64,000 nt of DNA from Alviniconcha marisindica (Eukaryota; Mollusca; Gastropoda; Provannidae): contig JABMCL010002470.1 of the NCBI GenBank assembly GCA_018857735.1, positions 397,501-461,500 of the forward strand, in the 5' to 3' direction. The notes beneath the pieces were generated by a model. That model was not told the DNA's origin. It was given only the letters and a program-made list of their open reading frames with translations, and made no database searches. Below, one piece after another: positions 48,801 through 62,700 of this stretch. The position numbers and the translations under genes are program-made. The first letter of the stretch is position 1. Each line of letters starts with the position of its first letter.

Positions 48801-51800
48801 TCTTTCTCAGAAAGCTGTTGCTGGGACTGCTCTTCACGAGCCTGAATCTCTGTGACCCTGCCCTCCCACTCGGACACCGTGTCCTTCATCTTTGTCTCCC
48901 AGTCTGCAGCAGAACTTTTCAGTTTGTTCTCCCACTCAGACACTGTGTCCTTGACCTTTGTCTCCCACTCCGTTTCAGCACACCTCAGTTTGTTCTCCCA
49001 CTCGGATACCGTGTCCCTGACCTTCCCCTCCCATTCTTCCACTGTTGACTGCAGAGCCTGGCGGTGCTTCTCCTCCTGGTCCTTCAGCTGGGTCTGCCTC
49101 AGCTCCTCCAGGCCGTGCACCAGATCTTCTGCCCCAGACTCTTTCTGTGAGCTCAGCTCCTGGAGCTTCTGCTCAAACTCTGCATCCTTCTCCTTCAGCA
49201 TTTCCTGAAAGCGCTCTTTGAGCTTTGCCAGCGTCTCCTTGTACTTGTTCTGCCGCTGCTCAAACTGCTCCTTGAAGCTCATTTCCAGCCTCTGGTGCTC
49301 CTCCTGCTGAGCAGACATCCTGGCCAACACAGACTCCTTCTCTTTGGCCAGCTCTTGCAGGGCCTTGTCCTTCTGGGCCAGTTCTTCATTGTGCTTTTCG
49401 CTCAGCTGGTCATACTTCTCCTTTAGGTCACTGATCTTAGCACTGGCTTCTGATTTCAGCTGGTTTAATTTCTCGATGGTCTCAGCCAGCTTGGCTTCTG
49501 CCTGTTCCAGGTTGCTGGCTTTGGTCTGCAGGTCCTTGTCCAGCTCATCTCGCTTGGTCTCCAGGGTCTTGACATAGCCATCATTGTCCTCAATCACTGT
49601 GCGCAGGGCCAGGATCTCATCATCTTTGGAGGTGATGGACTTTTCATGATCTGATAACTGAAACAAGGAGTTGATGGACTTTTAATGGTCTGTTAATTGG
49701 AACATGGAGTTGATGGACTGTTTATGGTCTACTAAACTTCATGGTTTGATAGCTGAAACAGGGAGCTGATGCAGACTTTAGATAACTGAAAGTGATACAT
49801 GAAGTTGAGGGATTGATAACTGAAATACGTTGATGGGCTTTTCGTGGTCCAATAATGAGCTTTTTGTGGTCCTATAACTTAAACAAACTGATCAGCTTTT
49901 CAAAGCCTGACAACTGAAACAAGCTAAAGGACTTTTCTTTACCTGATACCTGAAACAAATCAATTGATTTTTCAATGTCTTACAACTGAAACAAGCTGAT
50001 GGACTTTTCATAGTCTTACACAGAGGTGATGGGCTTTTTATGGTCTAATACAGAGGTGATGGCTTTTCATGGTCTGATACATGACACAAGGAGTGGGTAG
50101 TCTGGTCAAGGTCTCGCTGCTTAAATAAGGTACTGAAAAGTTCATGATGTGCTTACTACATCACTGTATTTGAAAAATTGCAACAGTTGCCACAGTGGAA
50201 AAATACTACTAAACCTATACAACAAAAAGCTGTCACCAGAAAAATCCTCAAGGTCAAACAGTGCTTACAGAATCTTGACAAATTAGTTAGAGATTGGAAC
50301 TGAATGTCCTGTTAACCATACACAATTTTGACAAAACAGTACAGTATTAGTGACTGCAATTTAATTGTTGGTCAATCATACAGGGCCTTCTGAGGACAAA
50401 GACTTTTAATAAAATTGTACAGTATTAGTAATTTGACTTTAATGTCATGTTAACTACACTGGATTAAAAAAAAAAGACAAAACAGTTAGCACAGTATTAC
50501 TATTACAGTATTAGTAAATAAATAACTTTGGTTTTTACAGAGTCTAGCAGTATGGTTTTATCAGGGCAAGACAGCATTAGCACTTGGAACTGAATACCCT
50601 GTCACCCACACTGGGTCATCTCAGGACAACGAATGTTGATAAAAGCCTCAAACCTTTTGCATCAACTCCTGCAGCTGGGCGTCCATGGTTTCCTTCTCCG
50701 CGGCAGCCTGGGAAGCCACCAGAGCTTGCCTGTCCTCCAGCTGCTGGCTCATGTCCTGCTTGGCCTGCTTCAGCTCGGACACAACCACCTCCAGCTCTCC
50801 CAGCCTGGATTCCAGGTCCACCTTCTCAGACTGCACGGCGTGCTGACAGGCCTCCAGTCGGGCGATGCCATCCTGAAGCTGCTGCACATGGGTTTCCCTA
50901 TCCCTTAGCTGCGCTTCCAGATTGGCCTTCTCCGAGGCCCACGCCTGCTGCTCTTGCTCCAGGGCCTGCAGCTGCTTCTCCAGCTCTGTGATCCTGCTGT
51001 TCTTGCTCTCCTCCAGCTGGGACAGGGACTGGTCCCGGCTGCTGTCCCGCTGCTGCCACTCCTCCTCCAGCTTCCCCTTCTCCTCCGTCACTGCCGCCAG
51101 CTGCTCGCGCAGGGTCACCACCACCTCCTGCCTCGCCTGCAGCTCCTGCTCCAGGCGCGTCTTCTCTTCCATCCCGCCGTCCACCCGCTGCTGGAGGCTG
51201 AGGATCTCACCCTGGGCCGTGTTGAGCTGGTTGGAGACCTCATCCTTCTGCGCCTGCAGGGCGTCCACCTGCCGAACGAGCTCTGCCTGCTGGGACTCTG
51301 CTGCCTGCAGCCTGGACCCCATCTCTCCCTGGCTGTTCTGCAGCTGAGCCTTCAGTCGCTCGTTCTCCTCGCCCAGGATTCCCAGTTCCTCTTTCAGCCT
51401 CTGGGTCTCCTCGCCGGCGTGCTTGAGGGAGGGTTCCAGAGTCTCCAGCTGCGTGGACAGCTGGCTGATGTGGCCTTCCAGGCGCTCCTTGGTGTCATGA
51501 AACTCTGTCTGGACGTTCTCCATCTCCTTCTTCAGCTTGTCTTGGTCTTCCAGATGACCGTCCAACTCGGCCTGCAGCTCCAACACTCTGCGTTCTCTCT
51601 CCGACAGCTCCCTCTCCTTGGCTGCCAGGTTTTCTCCAATCTCTGTGACTCTCCCCGTGAGATCAGCAACCGTGGACTCCAGCTTTTCCACCTGGGCTTT
51701 CTTGTCTGCCATCAGCTGGTCCATGCTGGTCTGAGCGGCCTCAACCTTGGACTGGTAGTAGGCCTCCAGCTCCGTTCTGGAACCCTGCGAGGTCTCTTCA

Positions 51801-53636
51801 TGCTGCTGACGCATCTGCTCCAGATGTTCCAAGTGACTCTGCACCATACAATCAATCTTCTCCTGCTGAACACGCTCAGCTTCTCTGCTGCACTCTTCCA
51901 GTGCTGCTGTGTGGCCCGCCTTCAGTTCTTCCAGTTTGGAGTTGTGGGAGGCCTTGAGGTCCTCCAGCTGCTTCAGAAAGGTCTGCTCTGCGGAGGCTGC
52001 ATCCTCTTTCACCTTGCTTAACTCGTTGCTCAGCTCTATCTTCTCCTTGAAAGAGGGAGAGAAAAAAAAAAGGAAACAATACTTTTATGTGAACATGTAA
52101 AAATGACACATACAGCATTTATTAACTGTAAAAAAATGCTTAGTGTCTGAATTATTTTTTTTGGATTTTTTTTTGGTGTTTTGGTGTGGGGATGCTTTTG
52201 TTGTTGTTGGGTTGTTGTTTTTTCTGTTCTGATTGTTTTGGAATTGTTATTTTGTTTGATTGCTTGTTTGTTGTTATTTGTGGTGGTTTTTAGGGTGGTA
52301 GTGGTGGAGGGGGGGGGGGGCACAGACGATCAGCTGTATTGCACAAAAAGTCAGTAGGTGATCCCTTTCAGAATTGTTTTCAAACTGTGTACTGAATTGT
52401 GAAGCACTGCGCCTAGGTATGCTTTAAGGCAAAGAAGAATTGACATTTTTTCACATGTGACAACTGTTCTAAGAATAAGATAGTAGATATTCTTCTAAGC
52501 CATGCCCTGTTAATCACTTGACCAATCAGTCAATCCACTGACCAGTCTGTCAGTTAATTAACCAGTAAACACTACAGCATCACATACAGTGGTAGGACTG
52601 GGTAGTGTTGATCCTGCAACTGCACCTTATCCAACAACAGTAACCACGGGATGCAAAGGATAATGAAAAATATGACCAACTAAGGGAAAGATATATCTCC
52701 CCCACAATCAATCACTCAAGGATACAAAGAATAATGAAAGATACATCTCCCCTACACCCACCCTGCCCTCAAGGTGTGAGGTGAATGAACCGACTTACAG
52801 ATTTGAGCATCTCTATTTGCTGCAGCAGGTCATCCTTCTGCTGATCCAGCCCTGAGACAGCTGCCATCTTCTGCAGCTCCCTCTCTTCGATGGCCAGACG
52901 CACCTCCTCCTCCTTCTCCTTCAGCCGCTGCTGCAGCTCCTCCTGGGAGGATCTTATGGCCAGGTCGCGCTCTCTCTCCTGTTGGACAGGGCACAAGGAA
53001 AGGCAGAACATACAACTGTCATGAATGTTCTCCTTTTCTGCTGCAGTTCTGTACGTACTAAATATACAGAAATGTGTACATAATTATATAACCCTTAAAG
53101 AAAGTTGTAGCCAAATCCTGAATCTTGCGGGAACACTCCATCACAACAATTCTTCATCCAAAGGACAGCCTCACCCTGGAAAACTGCTCATCCCCAGTAT
53201 CAATAACATTGAGCAACAAAGTCCCTTCCTGTCTCTCTGATCTCCTCCAGTGCTATGTTCCATCTCACCAACTCCTCTCCAATCTGCTGATACTCAGCTC
53301 CATTGTCTTCAGTCCGCTCAGCTTGAGTCTTCTGGTCAACATGCAGCCCTCTTCCATCAAGCACCATTACTCTGGAACAATCTACCCTTCTCTCTCCAAC
53401 ACTCATCTTCCATAGTATCGTCTAAATCTGCCCTCAAGACTCATCCTTCTTAAACAGATTGCTGTATGGGTTACCTGTGTGCATGTGTATGCATGTGTAT
53501 GTTTGATTGGGTGTGCATGGGTTTGTGTGTGTGTGTGTTGTGTGTGTGTGTGTGTGTGTGTGGTGTGATGTGTGTGTGTGTGTGTGCATGTGTGTGTGGT
53601 TGAATGTGTATAGTTTTGTGTGTGGTTGTGTGTGTG

Positions 53637-53701
<65 letters not shown>

Positions 53702-56700
53702 TATGTGTGATACAAAAGATGCTGAATTAACTAATCACTAACAAGAAAGACAAGAGCACTTGCCTTGGTCTCCACCATCTCAGCATGGGACCTCTCTTGC
53801 TCAGCCATCTTTTCCTGCCAGAAAATGTCCCGCTCTTCAAGTGCTAATTTCAGCTTCTCATCCAATTGCTTCTCTGATTGCTCCTGAAAACAAATGTGTC
53901 AGACAATTAATATTTTGCAAAGTTATTTTTATTACATTTTGAAGAGAGATGTTTGCCTGAACACAAACCCCACAATGCATGCACACTTCATCCTTGACAC
54001 ACATGACCAGCAAACTCACACAAGCTTCATCCACCAACTTGCAACAACACGATAGCCACAGCCTTGCCATGGCCATGGGATAACCCATCCCAAACTCACT
54101 CCGGCTCACACCTGCACTCAAGCTCCACCTACCAGCATGCATCAAAGCAATGTTAGTGGCCTTGCCAAGGGACAACCCATTATAAGCTCACACCTGAACT
54201 CAAGCTCCGCCTACCAAGGTGCATCAAAGTGATGGTGTTGGCCTTGCCACGGGACAACCCGTCTCAAGCTCACACCTGAACTCAAGCTCCGCCTACCAAC
54301 ATGCATCAAAGTGATGGTGTTGGCCTTGCCACGGGACAACCCGTCTCAAGCTCACACCTGAACTCAAGCTCCACCTACCAACGTGCATCAAAGTGATGGT
54401 GGTGGCCTTGCCACAGGACAACCTGTCTCAAGCTCACACCTGAACTCAAGCTCCATCCACCAACCTGGATCAGGGCAATGGTGGTGGCCTTGCCCACTTG
54501 GAAACCCATCACAAGCTCACATCCAACAAAAAACGCTGAGCCAAATCCACCAGCCTCCACCACGTCAATGGCAGCAGCCTTGCCAAGGGACAACCCATCT
54601 CAAGCACACCTGCACTCAAACTCCATCCACCAACCTGCATCAAGGCAATGGCAGCGGCCTTGCCACGGGACAGCTCCTGCACCAGCTTCTCCTTCTCCTC
54701 CTCCATGGCCTGCTCTGTGCTCTGCATCTTCTGCTTCATCTCCTCCGCCCGCTGCTTCTTCTCCTCCTTCAGCCGCTTGATGATCTCTCGAGCCTTCTCC
54801 AGCTGCTCCTGGTCTGCACAAAGCAAGGCAGCCAAACCCTGAACATTGGACCCAAAATTAAAAGGCGTGGAAGCAGGAAGTTAGGGACTGCCAGACTACA
54901 TTTAAGGGATGAGATGAGAGACTTTACAGGGAAGAATGGGTGAATCTCAAGGAAGAGCATCACACCCTGCAGATTCACTCTTTCACATTTGCCCTGATAA
55001 GCTGTTGTTGTAGCGTTCCCAAGCTGAACACTCTGGGGGTCCACTGGTATATGTGACTGTACACTGATAAATGCATTCCATAGGGTGAGAGAAGTGCATG
55101 TGTGACTGTTTTTTATGACCCTCCACATGGTCTGACACAACTTTCATGGTGAACTGGGTATTAAATACCACAGATCTATCAGTCTTTCACCTTCACAGGG
55201 TCTACTGGCAATGGGGGTGGGTGGAGAGGGTTGGCACTGTCAGTTTTCTCATGCACCCTATCATCCCACTTGTTGCAGGAAGTTCTCTGCTAGGACCAAA
55301 CAGTTAACAATCCTGATGATGCACCTTTGGTAGAGTGTATGCACCTTGTATTTACACACATGCCGAGTGAGAGTTACTGTAAACAATTCAGGTCTGTGTT
55401 ATTGAGATCTTTCAAATGATAATTAACTCTTGTTTGTTCAGTTAACAAACCTCTTAATTATATAACATCCGTAAGTGTTCTCTCCAGTTTACATTGATCT
55501 GCAGCATCAGGTCACGTGCTTTAAAACTTACAAACCCTAGAGCAAGCTGCTTAAAATTCATGAATGCTTTCAGATGATGAACTCACTGGTTTTCTTGAGG
55601 CTTTCAATTTCTTCCTGCATGCTGCTGATTTTCTGCTGCAGCTGCACGTTCTCCTGCTGCAGAGCATCAGCACGAGCTCGAGCCTGGTTCAGCTGTGAAT
55701 CCTTCACCTCCAGTTCTTCATGCACCTGCAAACCAACAAGACTGTCCAGTCACTTTAACACTGGCAAAACCAACAATACTGTCCTTTTTTGTCCACATTT
55801 GCAGACCAACAAGACTGTCCAGTCACTTTAATAACACTGGCAAAGCCACCAACACTGTCCATCTTTGTCTATACCTGCAGACCAACAAGACTGTCCAGTC
55901 ACTTTAATTTTTGTCCACACCTGCAGACCAACAAGACTGTCCAATCACCGGAAAAACCAACAATGCTCTTTTTGAGAGAAAAAAAAATCTCCACACCTGC
56001 AAACCAAAAACACAGTTCAGTCACTTTAACACTGGCAAACCCAGCAATGCTGTCCATTTTGTTTCCATCCTGCAAAACAACAAGACTATCTAGTCACTGT
56101 AACACTGACAAATTCATTGATCAGCGGTTATTTGCTTCCACACCTGTGAACCTTATGGTGCTGTCCTGTGTCTACAACCCCTGAAAATTTAACAGCGCTG
56201 CCCACTGTCTTCAACCACTGCAAAACCAACAAGACTGTCCAGCCTCTTCAAACCCTGCTAAACCAACAAGACTGTCCAGCCTCTTCAAACCCTGCTGACT
56301 GACAAGACTGTCCAATCTCTGCCCATAACAATAACCTATAACCCACTCTGCAACACCTGCCAACCAATAACTACAACCCATCTCCACTACCACTGCTTAC
56401 AACAGTGATGACAAACTATTTTACCTGCTGTTTGACCTGGGCGATGGCCATTTCTCTGTCAGTCTCCAGCTGCTGAATGACAGCTTTGGCGTCCCTGATC
56501 TGAGCCTGAAGTTTCGCTATATCTGGCTGGCTTGGATTGTTCCCACCACCGCTCTCACCCTGCAAGCACAAAACACAGTCACACCACTGGCCTCCACAGC
56601 TGCAACAGATCCACAGGTAATTGGTTTTTAATGTCCAGTTAACCATGGCAGGTATATCAGGGTGGGATGCCTGTAATAACCATAGGTACATAGCAACAAT

Positions 56701-59700
56701 ATAGAACAGCACACCAAAAATAAATCAAGAATAACAGAACACAAGACGTGTTGCTAGTAATATCAACTCCCCTGCTGAGCAATTGTGGGTGATTGAGATG
56801 TGTGTCTGCTGAGACACTGTGTGCAGACTTGGCACGATGTATTTAATATTCCTTTAACCCCACCAAAGAAAAGAAGAAAAAAAAGTGGCAAGATCTACTC
56901 TGGTGGTACTGTATCGTCTTGCCTCCAACCAGATAAATTGGTGCTCATATTTGAGACAGAGACAAACACAAAGATGGAGGTGGAGACAAGAGAGGCAGAC
57001 AAAGGAAGATGGAGATAAGAGAGAGACAGGGGGAGAGGGAGACAGACAGATGGGGAGAGACAGACAGGAGATGGAGACAAGAGAGAGGGAGGTGGAGACA
57101 AGAAAGACAGAGCGGGAGAGAGACAGACAGAGGGAGAGGGAGACAAGAGAGACAGATTGAGGTGGAGACAAGAGACGGAGGGAGGTGGAGACAAGAGACA
57201 GATAGACAGAGGGAGATGGAGACAGAAGAGAGAGATGAGAGCGAGAGACAGATGAAAACAAGAGAGAGACGGAGGGAGATGGAGACAAGAGACAGAGAGA
57301 GACAGAAGGAGACAGAGACAAGAGAGACAGAGAAAGACTGAAACAGATAGAGGGAGATGGAGACAAAAGAGAGACAAACAGAAGGAGGCAGAGAAGCAAC
57401 AGAGAAAGGAGGCAAGAAGGAATGGGGCTGGGAGACAATTTTAAAAGCCTGTCCCAAACTTTCCGTCTGCAGTGCTGCAATCAAATTTGACATGTTGAAA
57501 GTGCAAGACTACCGCTAATATCTTGAACCCTTGATGCTGGAAGCTAAAGACAACACTGAACCTACCTTGCCCTGCAACCTGGCTAAGAGCTCCTGCTTGT
57601 CTGAAGCCAGCTGCAACGTCTTCTCCTTGTAGTTACGGATAGATTCTTTGCACTTCTGCAGCAGATCCTCTTGTCTCTTCACCTGCAGAATTTCATTTTT
57701 TTTAAAATACTTAGAAGGAAAAAAAAACAGGAAACAAAAAAAAAAATGCATGAATATTATATTAATTACAAATATATTGATCATCAAATTTGACATCAAG
57801 TTTGTCATCAAATTCAGCAACCTTAACCCCTTCATTGCTGTGATGTCACTTGAAAACGACCAATAAAAGTGCAAAATTTGAAACCCTTAACTGTTTCTGT
57901 TTTCTTTTTTTTGCACTGCCATGTGAAAGGATTTTCATTGAAACACATAGCATTGAGAGTAGATGTTATAGGAGTGGAAAATATACTGTTTGCAGGCGCG
58001 TCAATGCATCATTCAGCCCGGAAATTTTACAGGCTGGGGCAGTGCAGGGGTTAACTCAACAGAATCTTTGAAAGAAAAGCTACCTGAACAGTTCGAATCC
58101 AGCAAAGATACAGAACATATTCAGTCAATGGTTGAAGCCATTTCAGCTCCGTATAATTGTTTAGGTCAGGCTGTGTTGACAGTCCAAGTGAAGCTAAGAT
58201 ACCAAATTCAGTCTACAATACAATACCTTGGCCTTCAGCAGCTCAGTCTGGTTGGCAGTGGCACCAGATGTTGGTGGCGTTTGGGCAGAAGGCTCAGGTG
58301 GCGCCACTTCTGCTTTGGCTTTGCTGGACTGAATCCTTTCTGCAAGCTCTGCTGGGATGTCTTTACCTTCTTTCAGCAGTTTTACCTGGCAAAAGATTGC
58401 ATCACAGGCTTTGAAATGACTGTTATGACTGACAGTGACAGACGCATGTCCTACAATCAAGACCAGAATCAATGCATAGTTACTGAAGTACACCTGTCAT
58501 AGTGCACTTAAGAACAGTTGTAGAGCTTTTTAATAGGTTTTTGTCCACATGGTTCTGTCTCACATTACCCACAGACCCAAACTACTGAGAAAAAAAACAT
58601 ACTAATAGTATCATACAAAGATTGCTGTTTAAATTATTCAGAAACCTTTCAGCCATTCCACTAAAAATAAATCACCTTGGCTTGGGCTATGTCACAACAC
58701 AATGACACCAGCACGAAAATCAAAGCTACATTAAAATGGCAAAAATCCTCTGAAGAGAGTGTGTGGCTGCCAATGTAGCGGGGTAATAAAGAATGGTCAA
58801 ACTCTCACTCCTCTCATCCTATGGAATGCATTTGTCAATGTACAACTGTATTGTGGGTAACCCCAGAGTGTTCAGCTGGGGAACACTATAACAACAATAA
58901 CAGCAACAGCAACAATTGACAGGAAGCAGACCTGCATCTGCAGAACCTTGGTGAACTCATCCCTCTCCTCCAGCATGAGTCTGTAGTTGTCCTCCAGGTC
59001 TTTCTTGGCCAGCTGGTCCAGCTGAATCTGCTCTCGCAGCTCTGACATCCGGCGGAACGTGCGGTCCTGGGACTGGGACAGGGTGGTCTTCAGTTTCTCC
59101 CGCTCCGCAATCATCTCTTTGTAATGGGTCACCAGCTGTCAGTCACAGGGGACAAGAGCATGAATAGCAACACTGGTCAATGGTTGAAACTTGTTACCTG
59201 ATCCAAACCTGCTGATTTAATTAAAGCAGGTAAGGGCATAAAAAGTTACTTTTAAAATAAGCAGTCTTCATAATGATAATCATCAACTGTGAATGATAGC
59301 ATCAAATTATTAACAAAAGAATCAAAACTCATATTTGCTACTGCTACAGTGCTCTACAGTGCTCTACAAAGCACTATTCTCTAACCTGAGTTTAACTCAC
59401 TCAGGTGTACAAACAACTAGTGACAAAAACATTTACATACCGTTCCAGAACCAGAACCATAAAGTATCTCTTTTTACCACAAAGACAATGCTTGAATAAA
59501 AGCAATGTCCTTGAAATACCCACATCAGCACCAGCCCCCCCTTCCCCCCCTCCCCTCCTCCACCCCCAACACCTACTGACATGACATGTACTCACACATA
59601 CACATACATTCATACATGTATACACTCACTCTTATTCCGTATCTTTACAATTTACGTACATATAAACTACACACATAAATGAACATTTAACCACTGAACT

Positions 59701-62700
59701 CATACATTCACAACACGATCCTTTCTAATTAAAGGTCTGCTCACCTCCATAAATTTTGACTTGTACTTGAAAGCCCGACGTTCAAACTTTTTCACATAGT
59801 TGTACAGATCCTCTTTGCTGATTCCACTGAGATCAGTAGTGCTCTCATCCATCTCACTCTCCACATCAGAAGGTAAGTATTGTGGCCCAAAGCTGATGTT
59901 GGGAAAATAGGAGGTCTCGCTTGTGAGTGAGCTGATGGACGAGGCTCGAGATCGTTGGCCTTTGGGTGTGGTCTCCCCAGCAGTAGATCCAGCCTCTGAG
60001 GCCGTCTGAAAGTGAAACCACAACTGTGCTCAAAACAAAACAAAACAAAAATAGAAACAATCCAGGTGAGTCTTGAGTAAGTTCTTTCAGGTTCATTAAC
60101 TCTTTCTCCCAAGCTATTTCTTTCCCTCTCACTTTTGCTCTCCTTTCTTGGGAACAGCAATCATTAACAGCATAATACCATTTACAACAGATCCATTAAA
60201 CTGTGGTCATTTACATGCTGCGAGTGTGAATCACCAAATGTGCTGCATACAAAGATACATATTCAAGTATTCTTAACCCTTTCCCTGCTGAAGAACATGT
60301 ATTGGTACAATGGTAGAGCAAATTCTAAAGACTAGTCCATAAGACATTAAATCAGAAACATTATTTTGTATCAGTTTGTCCCATAAGGGAAGCATGAATA
60401 TGGTGCCCATTAAGCAAAAGGAACTACTTTGCCAAGGATACCATTACTACTAGCATTAGACAGCCTAGAGGCAGTGGAACAGATGTTAAACAGTTCACAG
60501 TTCCAGTCATTGATTCATTCTCACTCTCACTCATACTTAATATAAACTGACATTCCAACCATCAGTCTGAGGCTTTATTTATCATAAGAGAAGACAAAAA
60601 ATCAACAATAACTAATTATATAAACTGTAAATCAGTCAGCACTGGTTTAGTGGTTACATTACAGTCAAAATATAGGGGAACAGAAGGGGGGGGGGGGAGG
60701 AGGAGAGGATAGAGTGGGGGTGTGCACAAGACCAATCCACTTGATTTAAACACAAACTACAGCGTACTCACCTCATACATGCTCTCTCCACCTCCTTCCA
60801 AAGGAATGTCTACCAGCTGACCCACAGGCACCGGAGATGGGACATTGGCAGGTGCTGTGCTGAAGCTGTTGGGCACTGGGCCTGGGGAGGGGACATCTTC
60901 CACCCCATTAGCTCCAGCTGCTGCCCCTCCACTTTGTTTCTGTGGCGTGCTCTGTGCCAGTGGCTCCCCGGGGTTGCTGGCATTCTCTGTGGCTGAGGCA
61001 TTTGGGTCTTCACTCTGTAGACAAAAAAGGTAAACAGTCCAATATAACTTGCAGAACTTTTCTCAGTTTTGAATATTTTTCAAATTATACACACAATTGC
61101 TCTCACAAAATCAGAAAAATTTCCTCCAAGTCCCACATTTTATCCACAGCACAATAAAGCATTCAATTTATTACTGCCTCAAATAATAATTATCATTCAT
61201 TGTGAAGCAAGTGACAAAAGTGAGGCTTGGTTTTAATAAGGGATGTTCAGACCACACTGCCTGAGTCTATTTTTAACACCCCAAGCATTTTACTTTCAAT
61301 GTTTAGTTTAACTTTTTGAAAGCTAAAAAAGTAATTAAAAAAGAAAAGAAAAGAAAAAAGCACTGTTTCCAGTCTACTAAAACTGTGAGAGTTTATGGCT
61401 CTGCTGACATCTGATTCTGAATCTCAGCTTCATTCTTCTTCCTGCTCATTTCTCTCTCACTTTTATAATAATTATAATATTCAATTATTATACTCCCCTA
61501 TCTTAACTTATTAAATTAATAAAAATCACTGAATGACACTATTTACAACAGATAACGTATTACTAATATTACAGTATTAAAAACTAGTATACTCTACACA
61601 TTCATTATTTAAATGTTGTGAATCACCAGATGCAAGGCAACTGTTTGGCCAAACCCATACAGGTAACAGAAGCATAGTTTAGTTCTCTCTGTAACAGTGT
61701 AAGTAAGTAAACATGGTGCTTAACATCCACAGAAACCATACAGCTTATTACGGATGGGGAGCAGGGGGGAAGGGGCTATGGAGGTGGGGGAGAGGGAGAT
61801 TTTCTCTGGAAAACACTGCAGTTTAAGGGTACTAACTCAACCGTCTCTCAAAATCCAATGGTCTTTTCTTATGTGATCTGGAATTGTGTAAACAGTAAAG
61901 TGACTAACTGTATCATTCTTAAGACTAAGTCACTGTGGGAGTGTGCACAAGAAAAGAAAAAAGAGAAGGGGGGGGGGGGGAGGGGGGGGGTGTAATTACA
62001 AACACTTGGACATTTGGGACTGGAAGGAGTGGAGGGTGGGACTGGGAGCTGTGTCCCCCAGCTGGCTGTTTCAGTCAGCTGTAGCACCATCTTTGACACA
62101 TTGCTTTCTATAAATAACGAAACAGCAAAATAGCCCACAACCTCCAGCTTTACGCTGTACATAATTATTCTGGTGGTGATGGCAAATTGAAGCATCAGGT
62201 ACAAAGGCTTCCTCACCCCAAATACCCAGACAGTAACAGTACCATGACAGTCAGTAACACAATAACTAACACAGCAACTGAATATATTCAGTCTGTTATG
62301 TTGGAAGTCAGTATGTAGTATGTATTAAGCAACAACTGAATAAGCTTCCTGTGACAAAGTGCTGTTGTTGTTGTTTATACTAATACTGTAATAGTCTAAT
62401 ATAGTAATAGACGTACTATGACAAAAGTAAACTTTTAAGGGACAAAACTCAGTGGTAATGGTATATATACAACATGCATATTAACATAAATATGTGTGTG
62501 AAATTACAAATATCAAAACGTGGATGGAGTTATTTGCCATTGAAATTAGCCCATCGCAACCTAGTCATGGGCTACATCTTGGAAGAGAATGTGATCAGCA
62601 GGGTAAGTGCAGCCATTCAACGGATAAAAAAAAAAGAGCTGTTCACCAGTGCAATAAACCTGATCTTTATTCAGTCTACCGATGAATGACCATGATCGCC

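Noticed and set aside
4025..56290. CRISPR-like arrays for the regularly spaced repeats
   Set aside because: Repeats are head-to-tail without unique spacers, in introns of animal genes, with no cas genes.
56854..57493. Ser/Leu-rich - strand frames of 160-208 codons
   Set aside because: Translation of a (GAGACA)-type purine-rich low-complexity tract in a golgin intron.
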